From assembly GCA_039090855.1 (NCBI GenBank), contig CM077016.1, positions 52,935,936 through 52,999,935 on the forward strand: a stretch of 64,000 nucleotides of DNA, in the 5' to 3' direction. Every line of letters starts with the position of its first letter. Positions within the stretch are counted from its first letter, which is position 1. A program made the position numbers and the translations under genes. The notes beneath the pieces were generated by a model. It was not told the origin of the DNA. It was given only the letters and a program-made list of their open reading frames with translations, and did not search any database. Positions 55,545 through 64,000 of this stretch are shown in pieces. The DNA comes from Macrothele yani. Taxonomy: Eukaryota > Arthropoda > Arachnida > Araneae > Macrothelidae.

Positions 55545-56308
55545 CCGTAATTTTCTTCGTATAATCCGCGGATTATCTGTTAAAAAAGTTAAAATTATAG
55601 GTTTTGCGGATTATACACAGATGCGGTTAATACGCCGATTTAAAAAAAATTACAACCTTCCGATTTTTAAAAAATCTGCAGCGTGATTGTGCAGGGAAGG
55701 GTGTAATAATTGGAAAAGGAACTCCCTCGGAAGAATTTTCCTCAGTTCAGGAGTTTGTACGGAGCGGGGAGGAATGTCGTAACGAAAGATCGGGAAAGTT
55801 GTGGGGAGGGATGACGGGTCATTTTGATATCGTTGAGGAGAGCTCTGACTGTCGTGCCGGCTCTGTTTTTGGCAAAAGCCAAAGAAGTACGCACAGCACT
55901 TGCTGCACGAATCTATGCGTTTCTCCTTTCGGATTTCATGTGCGCGACCTTGTGTCTAGTTTGCTTTCGTTGTTTTGGTGAACGTCGTTGCTGCTGTTTT
56001 CCTTCATTGCTAATCATGATGTCTCTGAAAAGGAAACGCTTCAGTTACACTGCCGAATTTAAACTTGAAGTGGTGGACAGAATTGAGGATATGATCGTGT
56101 CACTGCGCGTTAGTTTTGAGGTCAGAACACAATCGTGCAGCAACATACGGAAAGCCTCTGTGTCGCGATCTAAAACGTAAACAAATCCGTCAGTTTATTC
56201 CGCGGGAGAATTCACGAGTTTTTTATTGGCCCACGTATAAGACGATCTCTCAACTCTGAAAGCAGGAATTCCTCCAAAAACTTTCGACTTATACGAGAGT
56301 ACATACGG
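55545..56308 (+). mobile_element. Internally deleted Tigger-like element (764 bp)
   Basis: TA|CCGTAATTTTCTTCGTATAA and TTATACGAGAGTACATACGG|TA with TA at 55543-55544 and 56309-56310. The right end closely matches the Tigger at 29248. Only the first part of the transposase remains. Confidence 0.72.
56016..56180 (+). pseudogene. Tigger transposase N-terminal stub
   Basis: MMSLKRKRFSYTAEFKLEVV followed by DRIED, the same helix-turn-helix start as the Tigger transposase (MPYNAGFKLKVVSFAEN) on the other strand of the window. It loses similarity after about 25 residues, where the internal deletion begins. Confidence 0.6.
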
Positions 56309-56505
56309 TATTTCTACGACTTGTTCTGTATCAGCCTTTCGTCATTGGCAAGGTGTAATGCAATACTCTGGAGCTGCATCGGCGTGATCTATGGATGCCA
56401 CACCCTTTATCTGTCCGGAGATAAAAAAATATAAAACAGTTACCTTTAAAAATGAATTTCTTCATTTAATAAAATCGTTTTTTTTTCTCTCTTACTTCTT
56501 CGGAC

Positions 56506-57118
56506 TCATTATGTGCTTCTGGAACGGGGAAAGAGCGATGTATTTATTTATTTTCTGACGCCTAGTGTTTGGAGGATTTTCACTTTGGATCTCGTCCCTT
56601 TGGATTTAACTGAAAGACTCGATCAAAGCCTTTGGATAATTTTTTTGCAAAAAAAGAATGAAAATAGCGTGATAAACGCTGAATTGCTGTTTACTACAAT
56701 CGTTGTGGAGCATAACCTACCTATAGCAAGCTGTGATCATGCTGGTCGCTTCTTTCATGCTATGTTCCCAGACTGATATTGATGAAGCTGGATATCCTTG
56801 AGCAGATGTGGCATGGAATGAAATATCTAAGACAAAAGGATTCATCTGGCCTTCCCAAGTATTCCACATTGCCTAAACTAATGTTGGTAATATTGACTAT
56901 CCCTCACAGCAATTCCTCTACGTAGAGAATATTTAGTATAGTAAGGAAATACCTCACATACTTTTGTCCAACAATGAGCACCAAAACATTAAGTGCCCTT
57001 CTTGTACAGAAAAGTAAAGCATTTTCCTTAGGTGAGCTGTGTTATAAAAAGTTTTCTGAAAAAGAATATACCACTGCAAAACAAGCAACAAGGGAGTTTT
57101 TATGTCAGCAATGACATG
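56506..57118 (+). pseudogene. hAT family C transposase remnant (C-terminal dimerisation region)
   Basis: NSVINAELLFTTIVVEHNLP and IASCDHAGRFFHAMFPD (a conserved stretch after the zinc finger in one hAT group), then after a deletion ILTIPHSNSST and, one frame over, FSIVRKYLTYFCPTMSTKTL and SALLVQKSKAFSLGELCYKK, the hAT C-terminal dimerisation motif. The catalytic middle is missing. The zinc finger at 36118-36362 may be from a related element. Confidence 0.75.
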
Positions 57119-57416
57119 AGGTAAGTACAATATTGATAATTTAATTTCAGATTTTTTTTGGTGAGGATAGTGTAAACATGCAAAGTTATTTCACATTTCA
57201 TGCATTAATTTCTCATGAAATACCCATTCCACGCATTAACGACGCATGGTGATTACCGATAGGCACCTCATACAAGTATTACAGGTTACAGAGTAATACT
57301 ATAATATTGTCCTTAACTTTTAAAAAAAAATGGCGTGTTACATTACTGAAACATTACTGAAAAATCCCCTATTGATTACTGATATGTTCTGCTAGAGGTT
57401 GGCACCTCTGAAATAG

Positions 57417-58067
57417 CATAGATTCAATGTTCTCATTGCCAAGTGCAAGAACTAACTTTAGCTAAAATAATTACAATTTTGATTTTTAAATGTCAGCAGT
57501 ATTTTCCCCGATTGCTAGAAATTGTTGGGATGGTACTGGCACACGTTTTTCCTCAGACGCAGAAATGCTGTCATGATTTCCGTTCTCTCTCTCTTCTTTT
57601 TTTTTTTATTTTTTAATAGCTGTTTTAGTTTGCTTTGTCTTTAAAGATTCTAAGTGAATTCCAATAGAAAATACAAATTGTTAGATCGATTTGATAGAAC
57701 CGCTCTAACAAAATGTTAAGAGACTGTCAGACACTCTCCATTTTATCATTCCCATTAGACTTCAATTTCAGTAAAAGTTTCTGTGTTCTTTAATATTTAT
57801 GTAAAATAAGCACTTAAAGGATAAAGCTTCAGCATTGTATCATTTAACGGCAATTTATTCTCTTCAGTCACATTCTCCCAGCTTGCATTTTTAAACCTAA
57901 CTGGAACTCTAAATGTTGTGAGTCGTTTAAAATGTTATTTATATACTTTTGTGCACTTAAAATACAGATAAATCAGTTATATAATTTCACCTAATCGATT
58001 GAAATATTTCATTATATGTAGAATTTAAATTAAGTCTTTGTTCAAATATTCTTTAAAACATGTAAAT
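57417..58067. other. Unassigned sequence between hAT family C and SINE copy C
   Basis: AT-rich, no gene or terminus recognised. Confidence 0.4.
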
Positions 58068-58076
58068 ACATGGTTT

Positions 58077-58297
58077 GCCACCTCGGTGGTGCAGTGGTCT
58101 AAGCTCTGGCTTCTGACTATTCGTCCAAGTGAGCCTGGATTCAAGTCCCAGATGAGGTATGGGTGGTGTGTTTATCTTACGGCACTGGCTCTCCTTCTTC
58201 GTGAAGCCAATGGTCCTAAATTAGGGATGGACGGATGACTGCTTATAGCCCAACAAGTTGCTTATGGTGGTCGTTAAACCTGAAACAAAAAAATAAG
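58077..58297 (+). repeat. tRNA-derived SINE family 1, copy C (older)
   Basis: A-box cggtggtgcagtggtctaag, diverged B-box ggattcaagtcccagatgag, shared body and short A tail. Duplication ACATGGTTT / ACATGATTT (58068-58076 and 58298-58306). More substitutions than copies A and B. Confidence 0.85.
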
Positions 58298-59651
58298 ACA
58301 TGATTTTGTTAAATATTATGTAAAATTTATGTTAAATACACTAATTTTTGTAACTATAAAGTAATTAGGGAAAATGAAAGTTATTTATCCTTTATATTCC
58401 ATATTTTCTGTTTATCTTTATGGACTGTATAATCGGGACGTTCATTATGTGGTGTCTTTTTAATTCTCCCTCATATGTGAGATGAACATAACATTATCAG
58501 TATTAATTTCAGGTAAGCAATTATTTGCAATTACAGCCTGTCTAGAATTTGATCTTGCTTTCAATACATTACATTATTCCTTAGTTCTCTAAAAATTATC
58601 AAAACTGAATTTAAAAAATTGCCTGTAGACATTACGGGTTTATTCGATTTCTGCAGATAGTTTGCTTCATATTTTGTAACATGGAACAATTAGGCACAGT
58701 GGCCTGGTACACTCTTGCTTGGAGAAACACATCACAAGAGAACCACTTAAACAATGGATCAAAGCCCTTTGTTGGTTGATTCTCTTTCGACATTTCTCTG
58801 AGCAGGAGCTCATTCGGTCATTAAGCTTATCTACACTGTGCTATAGAAGAAAGGAAAACGAACTATTCAACATACAGATTTTTTCTTACATATGAACTGT
58901 ATCTATGGGAATGTATTAACAAATTGTACATGGGCAGTATACCACTTAGGTTCAGAAAAGATCATGGAATTATAATACCAAAAATAATATGCCTCATGCA
59001 TTTAATTGTTATTCATAAAAAGCAGGTAATTGTATAAAGAACAGTTATTTAAAGAATTAACAAATGTATGCTTTCGTAAGGAACGCAAGAATGTAAGGAT
59101 ATGCAACAATTTGTCGCAATGTTATTTGATTTGCAGCTCTGGAAAAACTCTCAGAACCACCTGGAAAACCTGGAAAAGTCAGGGATTTTTTTCTCTACTT
59201 TTGAGTGGGAACCCTGAACTAGATACATGTAAACATACAAAGTCTGAAGTATGAGACTTTTACTATTCTTAAAAAAATTATGCCTGAAATCAGCAATTTG
59301 AGTGAAATTATTAAACATTTTGTAAGGGTCATTTCATATCTTTTCACAAGAGGTAGCTAAAGCATTCTTGGTCAAAACTGTAGAACATTTCATGTAAAAA
59401 GAAAGATCTTTATTTGAACATGATAGCTCTGGTAGTAAAGAAGTTATTAAATTTTACGTAAACGATGATTTTGGTCAAAAACGCCATGTGAAGCCAAAGA
59501 AAAACGGCCGCCAGAAAAAAATAAGACGTATAAACAAAAATTTATATGTTTTTGAAGAGTTAATATGGGAATATTGTATGCAAAATATAAAAAAATATTT
59601 AAAAATGTCAAGCAACAGTCACTGGTTGATTTGACGTGGAATGACCCTCAT

Positions 59652-61271
59652 ACGTCACAACCCAATCTTCTCATAAAGTGAATGGTCAGCACCTCCACCA
59701 TCACGCTCCTTTTCCTCATGTGTAAATGCGTTAAAGAGGAGGGGAATATAATCTTATGTCATGAATTAGCGATTTTTTTGCAGTTTTGTTTGATGTTTCA
59801 TCGCCGAAAGTAGAGTTCTTTTCCCTGATGTTACAGGAACCGATAAGTCCTCCCCTCCCCCAAAATCAAGGTGTCATGACCGATGTTTGAAACTACAAAA
59901 GTGCAATGCAATCAAAATTTTTCTGCGATAAGTAAAAGAATTTATCTTTTTCATGTTCTTATAAAGAGAAAGGAAAAATCACCTTTCTATGTCGCAAATT
60001 ATAATTTTTCTCAGTTTTTTTTTTTTTTTTTTACCCCGTTTTGGCGTAAAAATAAAGTTCTTATCCTCGATGTTTCGAGAGCCGATGCATCAAAGTTAAT
60101 ATATTTAAAAAAAAAAAAGGCACAATTCAACATCGAGGAACATATGGTTCCTTGATGTTGAACTAGTGAGCTATCACCAATATATTGAACGGCAATTTAT
60201 TCATTGATGTGCCAATAGCTGCTGTAGATGGGAAAGATGTGAATTCTTTGGTTCTTTAGCAAAACATCGAGGTTTTCGCTGATACATCAAAAATTTCTAC
60301 TCATACTATGAATGCATGAATGTTTCGGGAATGAGTATCCACCGATCTGCCCATCCCCACTCTGAGTGAGACCTAAAAGTGCACACACGGAAAAAACGCT
60401 CCCTCCCAAAATGCTTTGGGGTTCCTTTCAGCAAGCTTTGCACAGCTGCCGCTATGCAGCCCACAGAAGAGGCTCTTTCTCGTTGGCTCGCTTCCACTGG
60501 TGATGATGCAGTGATTAATATGCCTCCGTCAGAGACGGTTTTACTGAATACAGTTCATAATGACTAAAAAAAAAAAAGCGCAGTTAAATACAAGATGCCT
60601 CTTACACTAAAATATTTTTAAAATAACATTTTACTTAAAGTGAAGACACTCGCACAGTTCAAAATATTTTTGTGAAGATACCGCCCAATGGTATCAAATG
60701 CCACTTGGATCGACCCCTGAACATGAAAACAATTTAACATTTTTAATGCTCCCCAACTATAAATTTCTGGTCGCCATTGGTTACTGGGCGACCGCAAATT
60801 TTGCACCCTGCATATATATTCTGGGTTGTTTTTTTTTCCTTTTTTGTGTCGATCTACATTAATTTCGGAAATTTAATTTAACAATAATATTTATATTTCA
60901 GAGAATTGGAGTAAAATACGTAGAATAAATTGTGGAATATCTCTGTAATCGCAATTTTCTTACTTCGGTGTGAAATCAGTGTCTCCTTTTGCATTGCGTG
61001 TATGCCATTGACACATGGAAGAAGTGTCATTTCTCCACGATTTCTTGAAAGCAGAATAATCATACCTACCAGTTATTATCCATAGCTGTTCCCCACCCTT
61101 TCAAGTTGGGGGCATGCTGAAGATATAACTAACAGGTCAAAATTATTGCACCATGACACATGGAAAGCCGTGGTTTAAAACATAAACAAACCTTGCGGTG
61201 AATTCACGTAACAATTCAGAAGTCCAGCTGTATTTTTTCTGACCTGCGTATAAGCCCATACCTGCCAACTA
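59652..61271. other. Intron sequence with hairpins, no gene
   Basis: Contains two related ctcgatgtttcgagagccga / ctgatgttacaggaaccgat words (59835, 60071), a T run near 60015 and a hairpin at 60127-60164. A catacctaccagttatta word (61060) resembles hAT ends. Open frame 60379-60567 is not recognised as any family. Confidence 0.45.
60127..60164. other. 16-bp-stem hairpin (ttcaacatcgaggaac)
   Basis: ttcaacatcgaggaac, loop catatg-like, ggttccttgatgttgaa; one mismatch. Could be the core of a small fold-back element; the flanks were not resolved. Confidence 0.6.
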
Positions 61272-62541
61272 TTGGGTTTTCGGAAAAGTCATGACGTATT
61301 TTGACACCCGTTGGTGGTTGGGCGGTTTTTGGAAGTACTAGAGGCATGTGCAGCTCTGTTATCGCTATGGCATTCGACAGGTGCCAGTTCTAACTGCAGT
61401 CTAAAAGGAATAGTGAGCGATTTGGTTGATTTGACAGCAAGTTGAAGATGGAAGACCGAACTGCGCATTTTCGCCATATTTTACTTCCGTAAAAGGAAGA
61501 ACGCGCGTCAAGCTTGTTAAAAGTTGCGTAAAGTGTACAGTGATAATGCTCTACAAGAACGTCAGTGCCAGCGGTGGTTCGCCAAATTCCGTGCTGGTGA
61601 TTTTGACCTCAACAATGCTCCTCGGTCCGGGAGGCAAACCGAGGTTGATGACCAAATCAAGGCATTAATAGAGTCAACCCCACGATACACGACACAAGAG
61701 ATTGACAGACACATTGCACATCCATCATTCAAGCGTTCACGACCACCTGAAGAAGCTGGAACACGTAAGCAAGCTCGATGTGTGGGTTCCTCGTGAACTC
61801 AAAGAAGCTCAATTGACAGCGCGTATGAACATCTGCGATATGCTCATTAAACGTGAGGAAAACGATCCTTTTTTGAAGCGACTAACAACTGGTGACGAAA
61901 AGTGGATTGTGTACAACAATGTGCTGCGCAAATGGTCTTGGTCCCGACGTGCTGCTTCGCCTCAAACGACATCCAAAGCAGACATTCATCAGTGGAAGGT
62001 TCTGGTCTCAGTTTGGTGGAATTTTAAAGGTGTCGTGATTTTCGAGCTCCTACCAAGGAACCAAACAATCAATTTGAATGTGTACTGTCGGCAATTGGAC
62101 AGTTTGAACGAATCCATCATCCAGAAACGTCCAGAGCTCATTCATCGTAAAGGTGTTGTGTTCCATCACGACAACGTGAGACCACACACAAGTTTGATCA
62201 CCCGCCAAAAATTATTGGAGCTTGGGTGGGATGTGTTGCTACACCCAGCGTACTCGCCTGACCTTGCGCAGTCTGACTTCCACTTGTTTTGCTCTCTTCA
62301 ATAGTCCTTGCGTGGTATGACGTTCAATTCAGATGAGGCTGTCAATCAGCACCTTGTACAGTTTTTCGCCACGAAAGACAGGCCCTTCTATGAACGAGGC
62401 ATTCTGCAGCTCACTGAAAGATGGCCAAAGGTTATCGAACAAAACGGGCATTATATCATTGATTGATCTTTGTTCTTTCTATCAATAAATGACCTTTGCA
62501 AAACATGGCTAAAGTACATCATGACTTTTCCGACAACCCAA
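61272..62541 (+). mobile_element. mariner (irritans-like), copy 2
   Basis: TA|TTGGGTTTTCGGAAAAGTCA and TGACTTTTCCGACAACCCAA|TA, TA at 61270-61271 and 62542-62543. 1270 bp. It inserted into a CATACCTGCCAACTA repeat whose continuation (acgaaaggttcgtagtttct) resumes after the element, as in the uninterrupted copy at 21774. Confidence 0.92.
61449..62466 (+). pseudogene. mariner transposase, catalytic triad intact but frame broken
   Basis: Starts MEDRTAHFRHILL, with stops and a shift to KVYSDNALQERQCQRWFAKF, RSGRQTEVDDQIKALIESTP, another shift near 61700, and then HHSSVHDHLKKLEHVSKLDV. WVPRELKEAQ leads to TTGDEKWIVYNN (first D), VSVWWNFKGVVIFELLPRNQ, VVFHHDNVRPHTSLITRQKL (second D), and AYSPDLAQSDFHLF (third D). 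A stop interrupts at 62302, then NSDEAVNQHLVQFFATKDRP and ERWPKVIEQNGHYIID to the end. The three acidic residues are present, unlike the copy at 46746. Confidence 0.88.
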
Positions 62542-62655
62542 TAATACGAAAGGTTCGTAGTTTCTACGGATTTTGCTGTCTAAACTATAGATTTTACGAC
62601 TTTTCATTTTGTTTAATTTTTTTTTAATTTTATTTTGCTGTTATTTAATGATATA

Positions 62656-64000
62656 CTCATGGACAATGAAATTTGAGCACCTAGAAGAAAACATCACAAC
62701 CGCGAAACTTTGCAAATAGCTAGATCGCGTGCTGGTATGCAAATGATCTACGTTTAGTGTGAGTGCGTATGACCGCGCACCCTGCGGTGGCGCTGCAAGT
62801 ATAAACTGGCAGCCTTATAAACCAGCGTGTAGTCGATGCCTCATGAAAGCGAAAAGCACCGGCTGATGCAAGCAAGAGTACAGAGTGACAAGAATGTTGG
62901 GTAGACACCAGAGACGTCGATTTACGCAACTTACGGACTTTGCGAGAAGCCGGATCATCAGGCTGAAAACCGCAGGGTGGTTGGCTCACTGTATAGTCCG
63001 CCACATGGATCGTTCTAACCATACCATCCGACTGTGTTAGGAGCAGTGGACAAGTGACAGCACTGCCACACGATGGAGCGACTCTGAACAGACCGCCTCC
63101 AAAATCCAAACGAACCAGGAGGACCACTGGTAGAGAGGATCAACGAATCACGTGCCAGGCACGAATGGAATCCACAGGGTCCTGGTCCACTATACAAGCA
63201 GCTGTAGCGGGTACTGTGTGCCCATGAACCATTTCATTTCCTGACGCCTCGGGAAAGTGAATCTGCGATCCCAGCCCCTTTACATGTGCTGCCATTAACA
63301 CCGAAACATTGCCGGCTCCTTGTGCAGTGGTGCCAGGCCGGAGTGACATGTGGCGTTTAGTGATGCGTGCTGCTTCGTTTTGGGGACAGATTATCATCGT
63401 GTCCAGGTGTGAAAATCCCCGGATCAACGGTACAATCTTAACGTCACTATCGAGTGCCACATCTCCCCCACTGCAGGCATTATGGTCTGGGGTGCCATTT
63501 CCTATGCACACACAGCTCTAGTAGTGGTATGTGGATCATTGACGGGCCAGCAGTATGTGGATGAGATCCTACATCCCCATGTGCTCCCATTCCTGGCCGG
63601 GATTCCAGGTGCGCTATACCAGCAGGATAATGCCCGCCCACGCACGGCTTAGGTTGCCCAGGACTGCCTACAGTATGTCCAGACACTTCCATGACCTGCC
63701 CGCTCCCCGGACATATCCTCCATCGAGCGTGTGTGGAACCAGTTGAAATGCCAGCTGCCACTATGCCACACTATTCGGGATTTGGAGCACACCGTCCAAC
63801 ACGTGTAGGCCAGTCTGCCGCAGGACAACATCAGGCGTCTGTTCGCCTCCATGCGGACCGCATTGCAGCATGTATTGCCTCACGAGGCAGTGCGACATGC
63901 TGTTGAAGATGACTGGACTGCGTACCACAGATCCCTCTGTAATTGTCCTGCAACTCAGTTTTTGCCATCATGTGTATCATTCATCAGTATCATTATGTCC
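62656..64000 (+). mobile_element. Tc1-like element cut by the window end
   Basis: Left end TA|CTCATGGACAATGAAATTTG (TA 62654-62655). The last bases of the window (tatcattatgtcc) look like the inverted repeat of it, so only a few bases of the right end should be missing. Confidence 0.75.
62894..63985 (+). pseudogene. Tc1-like transposase, broken
   Basis: MLGRHQRRRFTQLTDFARSR starts the first helix-turn-helix with IIRLKTAGWLAHCIVRHMDR. Stops follow. Later pieces: PGRSDMWRLVMRAASFWGQ (shifted), VVCGSLTGQQYVDEILHPHV, PGALYQQDNARPRTA (second D), and RSPDISSIERVWNQLKCQLP (third acidic position), then IRRLFASMRTALQHVLPHEA near the C-terminus. Many stops and shifts; inactive. Confidence 0.82.

Larger units (their letters stand above)
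55017..57410 (+). mobile_element. hAT family C element, CAGAGGTGCCAAC ends
   Basis: CAGAGGTGCCAAC ... GTTGGCACCTCTG, perfect 13-bp inverted repeats, flanked by AAATAG (55011-55016 and 57411-57416), a 6-bp duplication. It contains a SINE, a deleted Tigger and a hAT transposase C-terminus. Confidence 0.85.
52763..59216. mobile_element. hAT-type element, CAGGGTTCCCAC ends, with inserts
   Basis: CAGGGTTCCCACG ... TTGAGTGGGAACCCTG, flanked by AACTA (52758-52762 and 59217-59221). The uninterrupted left inverted repeat of the Sola-like host (near 50620) shows the empty site, which proves a 5-bp duplication. The right 700 bp match the MITE 34302-35106. The left part (52763-53220) holds repeated cagggaa words, and the interior has other insertions. 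No transposase of its own recognised. Confidence 0.82.
50168..59647 (-). mobile_element. Sola-like DNA transposon, copy 2, with deep nested insert
   Basis: GGGTCATTTCCATGGGAAAT at left and ATTTGACGTGGAATGACCC at right, flanked by TCGT (50164-50167) and TCAT (59648-59651), a 4-bp duplication with one change. The inverted repeats are unusually long, about 830 bp. Left is 50168-51010; right is 52385-52762 joined to 59222-59647 once the insert 52763-59216 is removed. Without the insert the element is about 3.0 kb. Confidence 0.78.

Noticed and set aside
60379..60567. 62-residue open frame
   Set aside because: No family resemblance; position in repeat-rich intron.
48158..64000. Search for the terminal Derlin-2 exon (acidic tail)
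   Set aside because: No in-frame match to the expected tail was found on the + strand; it is probably downstream of the window.
1..64000. LTR retrotransposons, viral genes, rRNA or bacterial-type operons
   Set aside because: No protease/integrase/LTR pairs, envelope or capsid genes, rRNA blocks or prokaryotic gene organisation were seen.

Overview
This is a piece of an animal (metazoan) nuclear genome, most likely an invertebrate and plausibly an arthropod. The host gene is split into small exons with GT/AG introns, the DNA is AT-rich with many homopolymer runs, and almost everything else is decayed transposons typical of arthropod genomes. The species cannot be fixed from sequence alone. 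The only host coding sequence I can support is two consecutive exons of a Derlin-2-type gene (ER-associated degradation) on the + strand: 4239-4413 and 48067-48157. They join in frame (G|GT), so a single intron of about 43.7 kb fills the middle of the window. The window starts in the preceding intron and ends in the following one; I found neither the upstream nor the terminal Derlin exons.

Layout. 1-4238 (upstream intron): a possible hAT-like MITE, a composite repeat, a ~145-bp tandem repeat and an inverted pair of tRNA-derived SINEs. 4414-10310: a mariner inserted in a hAT zinc-finger remnant, then a ~446-bp higher-order tandem array. 10311-13353: hAT family A copy 1. 13530-24540: Tigger and hAT MITEs, tandem arrays, a CGGBP1-like hAT pseudogene with its own insert, and a truncated Penelope-like element. 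24541-27374: a Tc1-like element split by an unclassified 1.65-kb element. 27500-37665: a decayed mariner broken by two hAT elements (28152-33297 and 33498-37464). The first carries a nearly intact Tigger (29248-31373). The second carries a CAGGGTTCCC MITE, a piggyBac-like MITE and a SINE. 37655-42220: two Penelope-like copies head to head, forming a large imperfect palindrome with hammerhead-ribozyme-like motifs in both arms. 42305-47962: a Tigger-like shell holding a Sola-like transposon and a mariner, ending about 100 bp before the second Derlin exon. 48158-64000 (next intron): a Tc1-like element, a composite repeat, a second Sola-like transposon (50168-59647) that is the outer shell of a four-level nest, a mariner, and a Tc1-like element cut by the window end.

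How it works together: the Derlin exons are the functional gene. The introns are a layered record of insertion, and the order can be read from clean target-site duplications (TA for Tc1/mariner/Tigger; 4 bp for the Sola-like elements; 5, 6 or 8 bp for hAT groups; TTAA-like for piggyBac; 9-11 bp for SINE and LINE copies). Nearly every transposase is broken by stops or frameshifts. The Tigger at 29248-31373 is the best preserved: its catalytic D residues are present and its reading frame is broken only at two homopolymer runs. Family names rest on remembered motif resemblance and visible termini, not on database searches.
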